Below, piece by piece: positions 24,086-32,527 of a DNA stretch of 39,148 nucleotides. The DNA is taken from contig JAFWQE010000090.1 of the NCBI GenBank assembly GCA_017509155.1, positions 1 through 39,148 of the forward strand, read 5' to 3'. This DNA is from Prevotella sp. GTDB lineage: Bacteria > Bacteroidota > Bacteroidia > Bacteroidales > Bacteroidaceae. The stretch's first letter is position 1; each line of letters starts with the position of its first letter. Below the pieces are notes generated by a model. It did no database searches. It was given only the letters and a program-made list of their open reading frames with translations, and had not been told where the DNA came from. Position numbers and translations under genes: made by a program.

Positions 24086-25384
24086 ATGAGAAAAAACTTC
24101 GTTGAAGAACTCCGCTGGCGCGGAATGCTGGCACAGATCATGCCAGGAACAGAAGAGCTCCTGCAAAAGGAGATGGTGACAGCCTATCTGGGCACAGACC
24201 CGACGGCCGACTCACTGCACATTGGCCACCTGTGTGGCATCATGATGCTGCGCCACCTGCAGCGCTGCGGCCATAAGCCCATCATCCTGGTGGGTGGAGC
24301 CACAGGAATGATTGGCGACCCCTCGGGAAAAAGCCAGGAGCGCAACCTGCTCAACGACGAGACACTTCGCCACAACCAGGAGTGCATCAAGCAGCAAGTG
24401 GCCAAGTTCCTTGACTTTGAGGGCCAGGAGCCCAACGCCGCCGAGATGGTGAACAACTACGACTGGATGAAGGACTTTACGTTCCTGGACTTCGCCCGTG
24501 AGGTAGGCAAGCACATCACCGTGAACTATATGATGGCCAAGGAGAGCGTTCAGCAGCGCCTCAACGGCACCGCCCGCGACGGACTCTCGTTCACCGGGTT
24601 CACCTATCAGCTGCTGCAGGGCTACGACTTCCTCTATCTCTACCAGCACAAAGGCGTGAAACTGCAGCTGGGAGGAAACGATCAGTGGGGCAACATGACC
24701 ACCGGCACCGAGCTCATACGCCGCACCCTGGGCAACGATGTGGAGACCTTCGCCCTGACATGCCCGCTCATCACCAAGAGCGACGGCAAGAAATTCGGCA
24801 AGACAGAGAGCGGAAACATCTGGCTCGACCCCAAACGCACCACGCCCTATCGCTTCTATCAGTTCTGGCTCAACGTCAGCGACGACGACGCCGAGCGCTA
24901 CATCAAGATCTTCACATCGCTCGACAAGGAGACCATCGAAGCCCTCGCCGAGGAGCACAAGCAAGACCCCGGACGCCGCATCCTGCAGAAGCGACTGGCC
25001 GAAGAGGTCACCGTGATGGTGCATTCCAAGGAGGCGCTCGACATGGCCATCGAGGCTTCGAGCATCTTGTTTGGCAAGAGCACGAAGGAAGCGCTCGAGA
25101 AACTCGACGAGCAGACGTTCCTCGACGTGTTCGACGGTGTCCCGCAGTTCGTCATCGACCGCTCTCAGCTGGGACAGCCGGCCATAGAGCTGTTCACCAC
25201 GACTGCTGCCGTGTTCCCCTCGAAGCGCGAGATTCGCGAGTTCACAAAGAGCGGAGCGCTGAGCATCAACAAGGAGAAACTGACCGATGCCAACCAGCCC
25301 ATCGGCGAAGACATGCTGCTCGGCGGCAAGTATCTCCTCGTGCAGCGCGGCAAGAAGAACTACTATCTGGTCATCGTGAAATAA
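24086..25384 (+). CDS. tyrS: Tyrosyl-tRNA synthetase
   Basis: Cytosolic class I synthetase that charges tRNA-Tyr. The ATG at 24086 gives 432 residues beginning [15 protein letters not shown], matching the family; an in-frame start at 24014 would overlap yidD and is unlikely. The ATP-binding motif HIGH is at residues 45-48, the tyrosine-binding YDFLYLYQ and [10 protein letters not shown] segments are near 195 and 215, and the KMSKS-type loop reads KFGKT at 236-240. The C-terminal S4-like RNA-binding domain (about 365-432) is present. It is the last gene of the hemD operon and is followed by a strong terminator. Confidence 0.98.
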   Translation: MRKNFVEELRWRGMLAQIMPGTEELLQKEMVTAYLGTDPTADSLHIGHLCGIMMLRHLQRCGHKPIILVGGATGMIGDPSGKSQERNLLNDETLRHNQECIKQQVAKFLDFEGQEPNAAEMVNNYDWMKDFTFLDFAREVGKHITVNYMMAKESVQQRLNGTARDGLSFTGFTYQLLQGYDFLYLYQHKGVKLQLGGNDQWGNMTTGTELIRRTLGNDVETFALTCPLITKSDGKKFGKTESGNIWLDPKRTTPYRFYQFWLNVSDDDAERYIKIFTSLDKETIEALAEEHKQDPGRRILQKRLAEEVTVMVHSKEALDMAIEASSILFGKSTKEALEKLDEQTFLDVFDGVPQFVIDRSQLGQPAIELFTTTAAVFPSKREIREFTKSGALSINKEKLTDANQPIGEDMLLGGKYLLVQRGKKNYYLVIVK

Positions 25385-25460
25385 ACCATACCCAGCTCTC
25401 GCATCGGCTATCAGCAACTCACCTGCAGCCAAAGGCCCGGGCGAAAGCAACTCTTAGAAA

Positions 25461-25482
25461 CCTTAATTAAGGAGCTATAGCT
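25461..25482. other. Two adjoining palindromes after tyrS
   Basis: CCTTAATTAAGG (25461-25472) and AGCTATAGCT (25473-25482) are both perfect palindromes and sit back to back just before the terminator. They could be a protein-binding site or extend the terminator structure; the role is unknown. Confidence 0.5.
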
Positions 25483-25486
25483 TTCA

Positions 25487-25529
25487 GGGGGTGCCGAAGT
25501 CTTCATGACTTTGGCACCCCCCTTCTTTT
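25487..25529 (+). terminator. Terminator of the hemD-tyrS operon
   Basis: GGGGGTGCCGAAGT (25487-25500) pairs with ACTTTGGCACCCCC (from 25508) across a 7-base loop with one G-T pair, followed by TTCTTTT. It sits about 100 bases beyond tyrS and between convergent genes. Confidence 0.92.
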
Positions 25530-25598
25530 GTCTCTATGGATTTTCTGCGGGCTTTTGGCTGCTGGCGACGGAAGACAATGGGCCGTCGCCGTACTTTT

Positions 25599-26291
25599 CT
25601 ACCCCATCAGCAGAAACCACACGACGGGCACCGCGAGGGCGGGCAGCAGGTTGAGCACCTTGCAGTCCTTCAGTTGCAGCAGCGAAAGGCCGGAAGCGGT
25701 GATCAATAGTCCACCCACGATGAGCAGTTCTGCCATCAATGCCTCGCTGACAGCGCTGCTGCTCAGGCGCGCAACCGTATAGAAGAGCCCCTGCCAAAGG
25801 AAAAGCACGGGCGCGGCGAGAACCATTCCGAAGCCGTAGGTTGACGCGAAGATGGTGGAAGAAACGAAGTCGAGGGTGGCGTTGGTATAGAGAAAGGTGT
25901 TGTCGCCTTTCAGCGCGCTGATGACAGGACCCAGCATCGACAAAGGACCGATGCAGTAGAGGAGGATGGCCGTGGCCAAACCGTCGGCCAGCGACGAGCG
26001 CGCGTCGCCGCTGGGGGTCTTGCTGTGGCGGTTGACAAGCCGCTTGAAGCGCCCGTCAAGGTCGCAGGCCGTGCCCACGATGCCGCCAATCGCCAGCGCC
26101 ACGATGAACATAACGGGCAGCTGGCTTTTGGGAAAATTCTGCAGCGTGGCGTTCAGGCCAATGGCCAGACTTGCCAATCCGAGGCCGTTATAGAGCGTCA
26201 GCTTGTACTTCTCCTTGATGCCACGGTGGAGCAATGTGCCGACAATGGTGCCGGCAACGATGCATGCTGTGTTGACAATGGTGCCAAGCAT
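25599..26291 (-). CDS. DUF554 family membrane protein
   Basis: Polytopic inner-membrane protein, function unknown; the family includes B. subtilis YdfK. Starting at the ATG at 26291 gives 230 residues beginning MLGTIVNTACIVAGTIVGTL, the typical start of the family. A GTG at 26324 overlapping the stop of the upstream gene would add 11 residues that are not typical. About seven hydrophobic segments are visible, with GIKEKYKLTLYNGLGLASLAIG and LVVNRH-like polar links between them, and GPLSMLGPVISAL near the middle. It is 29 bases downstream of the zinc-ribbon gene on the same strand and is probably co-transcribed with it. Confidence 0.85.
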   Translation of the reverse strand: MLGTIVNTACIVAGTIVGTLLHRGIKEKYKLTLYNGLGLASLAIGLNATLQNFPKSQLPVMFIVALAIGGIVGTACDLDGRFKRLVNRHSKTPSGDARSSLADGLATAILLYCIGPLSMLGPVISALKGDNTFLYTNATLDFVSSTIFASTYGFGMVLAAPVLFLWQGLFYTVARLSSSAVSEALMAELLIVGGLLITASGLSLLQLKDCKVLNLLPALAVPVVWFLLMG

Positions 26292-26320
26292 GGTAAACGA
26301 GGGGGTTGCGTTGCCCGGCC

Positions 26321-27157
26321 TCACTCACTCTGAGCGGGCGGTGTGGCCGGTGCGGGAGCCGGTGCAGGTGCGGGCGCTGCCGTGGGTTGTTCCTCAAGTG
26401 GCGTCTCCACGGGCTGCGGAGCGGTCGGCTGAACCGGCTGCTCGCTCGAGGAGGAAGTCTCTTCACTGGCGTGGCGGCGCTGGTATGCGGCCCAGGCGCG
26501 GCGCAGACTGTCCTGGTTGACGTTGGCAGCGGCGGCGCTCTTCTTCGGTGTCCACTTATAGGGCAACAGGTTCATGCTCTCGGTATTCAGACGGAAACTG
26601 CCGTACTGGGTCATCTCCGGCATGCGCTCGTTGCGCTCGGTCACCACGCGCATCACGATGTATTTCTCGTCCTCGGTGAGCTCTGCCTCGACCACACCCG
26701 ACACAGAATCGCGGTCGTTATAGTAGACCGTCACGTCGTCAACCATCGTCGAGGGGTTCACCTCTTCGAGCATCTTGCTCACGGCGTTGAACTTCATCAG
26801 GTGGCCAGAGTTCAGATAATAGATGCTGTGCCGGTCGTCGTTGAACCGTGCAATCACCTTCGAGCCCTGCGGCATCACACTGACAAAGCTGTCTATAACC
26901 TCAGTGACGCCGAGCTGTCGCCCCGAACCGATGATGGGTTTCCGGTTCAGGCAGCCCACGGCCACGCCTGTCAGCACGGCCACGGTGGCCACACCGGCCA
27001 GCACGTAGTAGAGCATGCGCTTGTTGGTACTGGTCATTTTGGGTGTCAGTTTCTCGCTCAGCGGCTTCTTAGGTTCAAATCCGGTGCGCCTTCCGCACCA
27101 CGGGCAAATCTCCAGATGCTCGTCGATTTCTTCTTCACATGTAGGACAGCGTCGCAT
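26321..27157 (-). CDS. Zinc-ribbon, single-pass membrane protein with Ala-Pro tail
   Basis: No named family. The ATG at 27157 gives 278 residues beginning MRRCPTCEEEIDEHLEICPW, a double CxxC zinc ribbon; the longer in-frame start at 27220 would lie upstream of the promoter at 27189-27221. A TM helix follows (about 48-68, YYVLAGVATVAVLTGVAVGC). The domain beyond the membrane has DSFVSVMPQGSKVIARFNDD and AELTEDEKYIVMRVVTER. The end is a low-complexity Pro/Ala tail (APAPAPAPAPATPP). The same plan (zinc ribbon, TM, outer domain) occurs in the protein at 1248-2051, though the rest is unrelated by eye. It shares a 123-base divergent control region with the prolyl oligopeptidase gene. Confidence 0.75.
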   Translation of the reverse strand: MRRCPTCEEEIDEHLEICPWCGRRTGFEPKKPLSEKLTPKMTSTNKRMLYYVLAGVATVAVLTGVAVGCLNRKPIIGSGRQLGVTEVIDSFVSVMPQGSKVIARFNDDRHSIYYLNSGHLMKFNAVSKMLEEVNPSTMVDDVTVYYNDRDSVSGVVEAELTEDEKYIVMRVVTERNERMPEMTQYGSFRLNTESMNLLPYKWTPKKSAAAANVNQDSLRRAWAAYQRRHASEETSSSSEQPVQPTAPQPVETPLEEQPTAAPAPAPAPAPATPPAQSE

Positions 27158-27188
27158 AGATTTCTGATTTTTAGGAATGAAAATGCGT

Positions 27189-27221
27189 GCAAATGTACGA
27201 AAATATTTGTAAATCAACAAC
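27189..27221 (-). promoter_or_regulatory. Promoter of the zinc-ribbon/DUF554 pair
   Basis: On the minus strand GTTG (27218-27221), a 20-base spacer and TACATTTGC (27189-27197). One base differs from TTTG. It selects the start at 27157. Confidence 0.75.
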
Positions 27222-27240
27222 TTTTCTCACTATAAATGAC

Positions 27241-27249
27241 TATCTTTGC
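27241..27249 (+). promoter_or_regulatory. Prolyl oligopeptidase gene promoter -7 box
   Basis: TATCTTTGC matches TAnnTTTGC, 32 bases before the ATG. A clear -33 TTTG is not seen; the region upstream is shared with the divergent promoter at 27189-27221. Confidence 0.7.
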
Positions 27250-27280
27250 ACCATAAAGCGATAAAAAATACAGGTTTTAT

Positions 27281-29395
27281 ATGAATAAAAGAATTGCAAT
27301 GGCTACCATCATGACTGGTGTTGCCACATGGCTGGCTGCGCAGACAGTGAGCTATCCCGCTACGAGAACCGACGACACCGTTGACGAGTATTTCGGCCAG
27401 AAAGTGCCCGATCCCTACCGCTGGCTGGAAGACGACCGCAGCGAAGAGACCGCCCGCTGGGTGGAAGCGCAGAACGCTGTCACCACCAGCTACCTGAACA
27501 AACTGCCGCAGCGCGCCAAGCTGCAGCGGCGTCTCACCGAGGTTTCCAACTACGGAAAGGTGGGAACGCCTTCCTGGCACCACGGACACTGGTATCAGTA
27601 TCGCAACGACGGTCTGCAGAATCAGAGTGTTCTCTACACCATGGACGCCATCGACGGCCCCCAGCGGGTATTTCTCGACCCCAACAAACTGAGCGCCGAC
27701 GGCACCGTAGCCCTCAAGGCTTTGTCGTTCTCTCACGACGGAAAGTACTGCGCCTACGCCATCTCGCGCAGCGGCAGCGACTGGATGGAGATCTACGTGA
27801 TGGACGTTGCCACCGGCCAGCTCACCGCTACCGACCACATCGAGTGGTGCAAGTTCTCGGGGCCGCAGTGGTATAAGGACGGCTTTTTCTACAGTGCCTA
27901 CGACGCACCCGAGCAGGGAAAGGAGTTCTCCAACGTCAACGAGGTGCAGAAAATCTACTACCACCGCCTGGGCACACCGCAGAAAGACGACGTGCTGTTC
28001 TTCCAGAATCCTGTGCAGCCCAAGCGGTTCTACGGCGTGCAGGTGACAGAAGACGAGACCATGATGTTCCTTTATGAGAGCGGCGCAGGGGCAGGCAACA
28101 ACCTCTATGTGCGCGACCTCAGGCAGGAAGGCTCGCAGTTCATCCAGATGACAAACGACATGGAGTGCCAGTATTCTCCCGTCGAGAACATCGGCGACCG
28201 CATCTATATCTTCACCAATGCAGGAGCTGCCCGCAACCGGCTCATGGTGGCCGACATCCGCAAGCCGGGCATCGGCGACTGGCAGGAGGTGGTTGCCGAG
28301 AGCGAAGACGTTCTGGAGGACGTGACATTTGTCAACGGCAAGATGCTCCTTACGTACAGCAAGGACGCCTGCAACCACGTCTACGTCTACGATTTGCAGG
28401 GCCGCCGCCTCAGCGAGGTGCCCCTGCCGGGCGTCGGCAGCGCAGGTGTCAGCGGCCGCAAGGAGCGCCCCGAGTGCTTCCTCACGTTCACCTCGTTCAC
28501 CCAGCCTGGCACCATCTACCGCTACGACATGGAGCAGAACCGCTGCACGGTCTACGCCGAACCGAAGGTGAGTTTCCGTCAGGCCGACTTCCAGACGGAG
28601 CAACTCTTCTTCCAAAGCAAGGACGGCACCCGCGTTCCCATGTTCATCACCTACAAGAAAGGACTGAAGCGCAACGGCCGCAATCCTGTCTACCTCTATG
28701 GCTACGGAGGCTTCAACATCTCGCTGCCGCCGTCGTTCTCGGCCATGCGCATCCCCTTCCTCGAGAGCGGAGGCATCTATGCCCAGGTGAACCTGCGAGG
28801 GGGAAGCGAGTATGGCGAGGAATGGCATCTGGCAGGTACGAAGATGCAGAAGCAGAACGTGTTCGACGACTTCATCGGCGCTGCCGAGCATCTCATCGCT
28901 CAGGGATACACGTCGAAGGAGAAGCTGGCCATCGTGGGCGGCTCCAACGGCGGACTGCTCGTCGGCGCCTGCATGACGCAGCGACCCGACTTGTTCCGCG
29001 TGGCCATCCCGCAGGTCGGTGTCATGGACATGTTGCGCTACCATAAGTTCACCATCGGATGGAACTGGGCCAGCGACTACGGCACTTCCGACGACTCACC
29101 TGAGATGTTCAGCTACCTGCGCGGCTATTCTCCGCTCCACAATCTGAAGCCCGGCACGCGCTATCCCGCCACGCTGGTCACCACTGCCGACCACGACGAC
29201 CGCGTAGTGCCGGCCCATTCGTTTAAGTTTGCCGCCACCCTGCAGGCCTGCAACGACGGACATTTCCCCACCCTCATCCGCATTGACACCAAGGCCGGAC
29301 ACGGGGGAGGCAAACCGCTCTCGAAGGTCATCGAGGAGCAGGCCGACATCTACGGCTTCATCATGCACCATCTGGGCATGAAGCTCAGGAAATGA
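27281..29395 (+). CDS. Exported prolyl oligopeptidase (peptidase family S9A)
   Basis: Predicted periplasmic serine peptidase that cuts short peptides after proline. The 704-residue product begins with a signal peptide (MNKRIAMATIMTGVATWLAAQ). A seven-bladed beta-propeller follows, with PYRWLEDDRSEETARWVEAQ at its start, and then the alpha/beta hydrolase domain. Catalytic Ser555 lies in GGSNGG, the Asp in TADHDDRVVPAHSF, and His674 in AGHGGGKP, all in the usual order and spacing. Length matches the family (about 700). It has its own promoter and is followed by a palindromic repeat. It could supply proline-containing amino acids from dietary peptides; that role is inferred. Confidence 0.96.
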   Translation: MNKRIAMATIMTGVATWLAAQTVSYPATRTDDTVDEYFGQKVPDPYRWLEDDRSEETARWVEAQNAVTTSYLNKLPQRAKLQRRLTEVSNYGKVGTPSWHHGHWYQYRNDGLQNQSVLYTMDAIDGPQRVFLDPNKLSADGTVALKALSFSHDGKYCAYAISRSGSDWMEIYVMDVATGQLTATDHIEWCKFSGPQWYKDGFFYSAYDAPEQGKEFSNVNEVQKIYYHRLGTPQKDDVLFFQNPVQPKRFYGVQVTEDETMMFLYESGAGAGNNLYVRDLRQEGSQFIQMTNDMECQYSPVENIGDRIYIFTNAGAARNRLMVADIRKPGIGDWQEVVAESEDVLEDVTFVNGKMLLTYSKDACNHVYVYDLQGRRLSEVPLPGVGSAGVSGRKERPECFLTFTSFTQPGTIYRYDMEQNRCTVYAEPKVSFRQADFQTEQLFFQSKDGTRVPMFITYKKGLKRNGRNPVYLYGYGGFNISLPPSFSAMRIPFLESGGIYAQVNLRGGSEYGEEWHLAGTKMQKQNVFDDFIGAAEHLIAQGYTSKEKLAIVGGSNGGLLVGACMTQRPDLFRVAIPQVGVMDMLRYHKFTIGWNWASDYGTSDDSPEMFSYLRGYSPLHNLKPGTRYPATLVTTADHDDRVVPAHSFKFAATLQACNDGHFPTLIRIDTKAGHGGGKPLSKVIEEQADIYGFIMHHLGMKLRK

Positions 29396-29551
29396 TGTCT
29401 AAGGAGTTTCAGGAGTTCAGGAGTTGCAGGAGTTACAGACGATAGGTCTGTTAGCTTCAATCCAAAGAGCCTGCGCAGACAGTATCGTCTGCAACTCCTG
29501 TAACTCCTGAACTCCTGAACTCCTTAGACATCTCTCCTGAAACTCCTGAAT
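29396..29551. repeat. Dispersed palindromic repeat downstream of the S9 gene
   Basis: Left arm GGAGTTTCA, GGAGTTCA, GGAGTTGCA, GGAGTTACA, GACGATA. Right arm TATCGTC, TGCAACTCC, TGTAACTCC, TGAACTCC, TGAACTCC. The pairing extends outward into ATGTCTAAGGAG (29395-29406) and CTCCTTAGACAT (29519-29531), so even the border bases are symmetric. A partial extra arm (CTCCTGAAACTCCTGAA) follows at 29535. Confidence 0.92.
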
Positions 29552-29581
29552 TAAACACCCCCGCAAGAAGAATCACCCGCC

Positions 29582-30802
29582 ATGAACGACGCGACACTGG
29601 CATTCATCCACCGCCACCGCACCGACGACGTGCACTCGCTGGCCCTGAAGGCTCACGGCCACGACGACGTGGACCTGCCCATGGCGCTGCAGCAGATAGC
29701 AGGCTGGCAGACGGCGCGCCGCAAACTGCCGTCGTGGGCCTGCATCGACGGGCTGCGCTATCCGCCCCACCTCTCGATGGAACAGTGCTCATCGGAAGAC
29801 ACGGCCCGCTACAAGACCCGGCTCGTGGAGCGGCTTTTGGCCACCCAAAACGACACAACCGAGGGCGAAGAACCCACACTGACCGACCTCACAGGTGGCT
29901 TCGGCGTCGACTTCTCTTTCATGGCTAAAGGCTTCAAAAGGGCCGTCTACGTGGAACGACAGGACGCGCTCTGCCAGCTGGCTCGCCACAACTTCCCGCT
30001 GCTGGGGCTGTCACACGCCGAGGTGTGCTGCAGCGACGCCGAGACATATCTCCAGCAGATGGACAAGTCCACGGTCATCTTCATGGACCCGGCCCGCCGC
30101 GACGCCCACGGACAGCGCACGTTTGCCATTGCCGACTGCACGCCCGACGCCGCCCAGCTCAAGGACCAGCTCATGCAGAAGGCGCAGTGGGTGGTGCTGA
30201 AACTCTCACCCATGCTCGACTGGCACAAGGCAGTAGCCGACCTGCAGCCCTATGTCTGCGAGGTGCACATCGTGGCCGTGGCCAACGAATGCCGTGAGCT
30301 GCTCCTGGTGCTCTGCCAACACCCAGCCGCCCCCCTTGAGGTTTTCTGCGTCAACGACGCCCACCTCTTCCGCTTCTCCCCGTCTTCCCCCGCCTCCAGT
30401 CCTGTAAACTGCGGCAGTGCCGCAGTCCCCAATCCCCCTTCCCCCCTCTATCTCTACGAGCCCAACGCCGCCATCATGAAGGCCGGCTGCTTCGCCCACC
30501 TGTCGCAAGCCTTCTGCCTGCAGCCCCTCAGTCCGAACAGCCACCTCTTCCTCTCCCCCGCCCTGTCCGACGCCTTCCCCGGCCGCCGCTTCACCGTCCT
30601 GTCCGTGTGCAGCCTCAACAAAAAGCAACTCCGCCAGGCCCTCCAGGGCATCGACCGCGCCAACATCGCCGTGCGCAACTTCCCCCTCACCGCCCCCGAA
30701 CTGCGCCGACGCCTCAGACTCGCCGACGGAGGACCGACCTACATCTTCGGAACCACCGACGCCCAGGGCCAGCACTGCCTTTTCATCTGCACCAAAATGT
30801 AG
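29582..30802 (+). CDS. Class I SAM-dependent methyltransferase with THUMP-like domain
   Basis: Predicted cytosolic methyltransferase, probably acting on RNA; substrate unknown. The 406-residue product has an N-terminal helical part, then a Rossmann-type methyltransferase fold with the SAM-binding TDLTGGFGVDFSFMAKGF at about 99-116, an acidic residue at the end of strand two in AVYVERQD, and the FMDPARRD motif near 160. The last ~90 residues (from about FPGRRFTVL) fit the THUMP-like C-terminal domain of this Bacteroidota family. A Ser/Pro-rich insertion at about 262-288 contains a 19-base odd palindrome in the DNA and is unusual within the fold. Single gene between repeats. Confidence 0.85.
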   Translation: MNDATLAFIHRHRTDDVHSLALKAHGHDDVDLPMALQQIAGWQTARRKLPSWACIDGLRYPPHLSMEQCSSEDTARYKTRLVERLLATQNDTTEGEEPTLTDLTGGFGVDFSFMAKGFKRAVYVERQDALCQLARHNFPLLGLSHAEVCCSDAETYLQQMDKSTVIFMDPARRDAHGQRTFAIADCTPDAAQLKDQLMQKAQWVVLKLSPMLDWHKAVADLQPYVCEVHIVAVANECRELLLVLCQHPAAPLEVFCVNDAHLFRFSPSSPASSPVNCGSAAVPNPPSPLYLYEPNAAIMKAGCFAHLSQAFCLQPLSPNSHLFLSPALSDAFPGRRFTVLSVCSLNKKQLRQALQGIDRANIAVRNFPLTAPELRRRLRLADGGPTYIFGTTDAQGQHCLFICTKM

Positions 30803-30865
30803 CATCACCGGCGCCCTTCTGCCGTCTTCCACCACGCCATTCACCGCATCACCATCATAAAAAAA

Positions 30866-30906
30866 CTGAAAAGTGGAGCCAAGGGTGCCGCCGTTTCAGC
30901 TTTTTT
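30866..30906 (+). terminator. Possible terminator of the methyltransferase gene
   Basis: CTGAAA (30866-30871) preceded by a run of A pairs with TTTCAG (30894-30899) followed by CTTTTTT. A small inner GC-rich stem may add to it. It lies 64 bases past the stop. Confidence 0.5.
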
Positions 30907-30909
30907 CTG

Positions 30910-30918
30910 TAATTTTGC
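30910..30918 (+). promoter_or_regulatory. Promoter -7 box of the GNAT-like gene
   Basis: TAATTTTGC fits TAnnTTTGC, 39 bases before the ATG at 30957. The upstream in-frame start at 30873 lies before it, so 30957 is chosen. A TTTC at 30894 is too close to be the standard partner. Confidence 0.65.
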
Positions 30919-30956
30919 ATGATTATATACGTACATTATTTATAATAAGAAAGGAA

Positions 30957-32111
30957 ATGGCTGCTGTAGAAATAAGAAAAGTGGAGACGAAGGACCAGCT
31001 GCGCACCTTCATCGAGTTTCACTACGACCTCTACGAGGGCAACGCCTACGACGTGCCCAACCTATATAGCGACGACGTGAACACGCTGTCGAAAGACCGC
31101 AACGCCGCCTTCGACTTCTGCGAGGCTGAGTACTTCCTGGCCTACAAAGAGGGGAAGCTGTGCGGCCGCGTTGCCGCCATCGTCAACCATAAAGCCAACG
31201 AACGGTGGCAGCAGAAAGCCGTGCGCTTCGGGTGGATAGACTTCGTTGACGACCGCGAGGTGTCGGCCGCACTGATGAAAGCCGTCGAGGACTACGGACG
31301 ACAGAAGGGCATGGACACCGTAGTGGGGCCACTTGGATTCACCGACATGGACCCCGAGGGCATGCTCACCTGGGGATTCGACCAGCTGGGAACCATGGCC
31401 ACCATCTACAACTACGACTACTACCCGCGCCACATGGAGGCACTGCCGGGCTACGTAAAGGACAACGACTACGTGGAATACAAGATATTCGTGCCCGACG
31501 AGATACCGGAGAAGATGCGCAAGATTGCCGAGATGATTCAGAAACGCTACCACCTGCGCATCAAGAAACTGAAGAAGAGCGACGTCTTCGAGGGTGGCTA
31601 TGGCAAGCGCATCTTCCAGCTCATCAACGAGACCTTCAAGGATCTCTATGGCTACAACGAGCTGTCGGACAAGCAGATTGACCAGTACATCAACATGTAC
31701 CTGAAGATGGCCGATCTGGAGCTCATCACCCTGGTGGAGGACGCCTCGCAGGACAACCGCCTGGTGGGTGTGGGCATCACCATCCCGTCTCTCTCTCGCG
31801 CGCTGCAGAAGTGTCGTCGCGGCAGACTCTGGCCCTTCGGATGGTGGCACGTGCTCCGCGCCCTGAAGATGCACAAGACCGAGGGCGTGGACCTCCTCTT
31901 GCTGGGCGTGCTCCCCGAATACCGCTCCAAGGGCACCAACGCCCTGATGTTCTACGACCTCATTCCGCGCTACAACAAATACGGTTTCCGCTGGGGCGAG
32001 AGCCAGGTGGAGATGGAAACCAACGAGAATGTGCAGGGACAGTGGGGCTACTTCGAAACCGTCAACCACAAGAGACGCAGGTGCTATCGCAAGGTGATAG
32101 GTGTTGGGTGA
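30957..32111 (+). CDS. GNAT-like acyltransferase family protein (YghO-type), unknown substrate
   Basis: Probable cytosolic protein of 384 residues related to the Gcn5-type N-acetyltransferase fold, of a long Bacteroidota form. It starts MAAVEIRKVETKDQLRTFIE, with YFLAYKEGKLCGRVAAIVNH (about 55-75) resembling the central GNAT strands, GPLGFTDMDPEGMLTWGFD in the middle, and a second half with LLLLGVLPEYRSKGTNALM, which resembles the acetyl-CoA-binding R/Q-x-x-G-x-G/A loop. It ends in NHKRRRCYRKVIGVG; the last five residues are encoded in GTGATAGGTGTTGGG, which belongs to the TGGGTGATGGG repeat unit that brackets the next gene. The true ancestral C-terminus was probably shorter or different. Confidence 0.75.
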   Translation: MAAVEIRKVETKDQLRTFIEFHYDLYEGNAYDVPNLYSDDVNTLSKDRNAAFDFCEAEYFLAYKEGKLCGRVAAIVNHKANERWQQKAVRFGWIDFVDDREVSAALMKAVEDYGRQKGMDTVVGPLGFTDMDPEGMLTWGFDQLGTMATIYNYDYYPRHMEALPGYVKDNDYVEYKIFVPDEIPEKMRKIAEMIQKRYHLRIKKLKKSDVFEGGYGKRIFQLINETFKDLYGYNELSDKQIDQYINMYLKMADLELITLVEDASQDNRLVGVGITIPSLSRALQKCRRGRLWPFGWWHVLRALKMHKTEGVDLLLLGVLPEYRSKGTNALMFYDLIPRYNKYGFRWGESQVEMETNENVQGQWGYFETVNHKRRRCYRKVIGVG

Positions 32112-32157
32112 TGGGTGTTGGTGTATAGTGTTTAACCTTATCTTGTTCATCAAGAGT

Positions 32158-32523
32158 ATGGAGACGTTCTATTATAGAAGACTGGAAGTCTATCAGAATG
32201 CCAAGCAGCTTGCAATCCATGTAAACGACACCATCAAGTGCTTCCCCAAAGAAGAACGCTACGCACTGACCGACCAGCTGCGAAGAGCATCGTCTTCCAT
32301 CTTGTTCAACATCGCAGAAGCTTTCGGCAGGTATTCTGCAAACGACCGACTGCGATTCCTGGAGTTTTCCTCTGGATCAGCCATGGAGGTATCGAGCGAA
32401 CTCGAACTGGCAGAAGCCTACGGCTACATTTCAAGAGAGATTCTTTCTTCATTTGACGAACAAATACTCGTCATTGTGAAGCAACTCTCCAAATTACGTT
32501 CCACAATAAAAACACAAGTGTAA
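32158..32523 (+). CDS. Four-helix-bundle protein (TIGR02436 / 23S rRNA IVS-type)
   Basis: Small helical protein of 121 residues of the family found within intervening sequences of 23S rRNA genes and scattered in many genomes; related to the Avd accessory protein of diversity-generating retroelements. The role is unknown. The product begins [20 protein letters not shown] and has the family marks [40 protein letters not shown] and [18 protein letters not shown]. The ATG at 32158 fits the family start better than an in-frame start at 32101 inside the repeat. The stop TAA is four bases before the parE ATG. No reverse transcriptase or variable repeat is nearby. Confidence 0.88.
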   Translation: METFYYRRLEVYQNAKQLAIHVNDTIKCFPKEERYALTDQLRRASSSILFNIAEAFGRYSANDRLRFLEFSSGSAMEVSSELELAEAYGYISREILSSFDEQILVIVKQLSKLRSTIKTQV

Positions 32524-32527
32524 AGAT

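Noticed and set aside
25599-25797. Short overlapping ORFs around the DUF554 gene's 3' end
   Set aside because: Shadows in other frames; the membrane-protein frame has regular hydrophobic helices and a family-type start.
27060-27110. tRNA-like T-arm (GGTTCAAATCC) and nearby CACCA
   Set aside because: It lies inside the zinc-ribbon CDS, where it encodes RTGFEPKK. No acceptor, D or anticodon arms can be fitted.
32158-32523. Diversity-generating retroelement (Avd-like protein)
   Set aside because: The four-helix-bundle protein resembles Avd, but no reverse transcriptase, template repeat or variable repeat is near. The 54-base units are exact tandem copies, not adenine-mutated.
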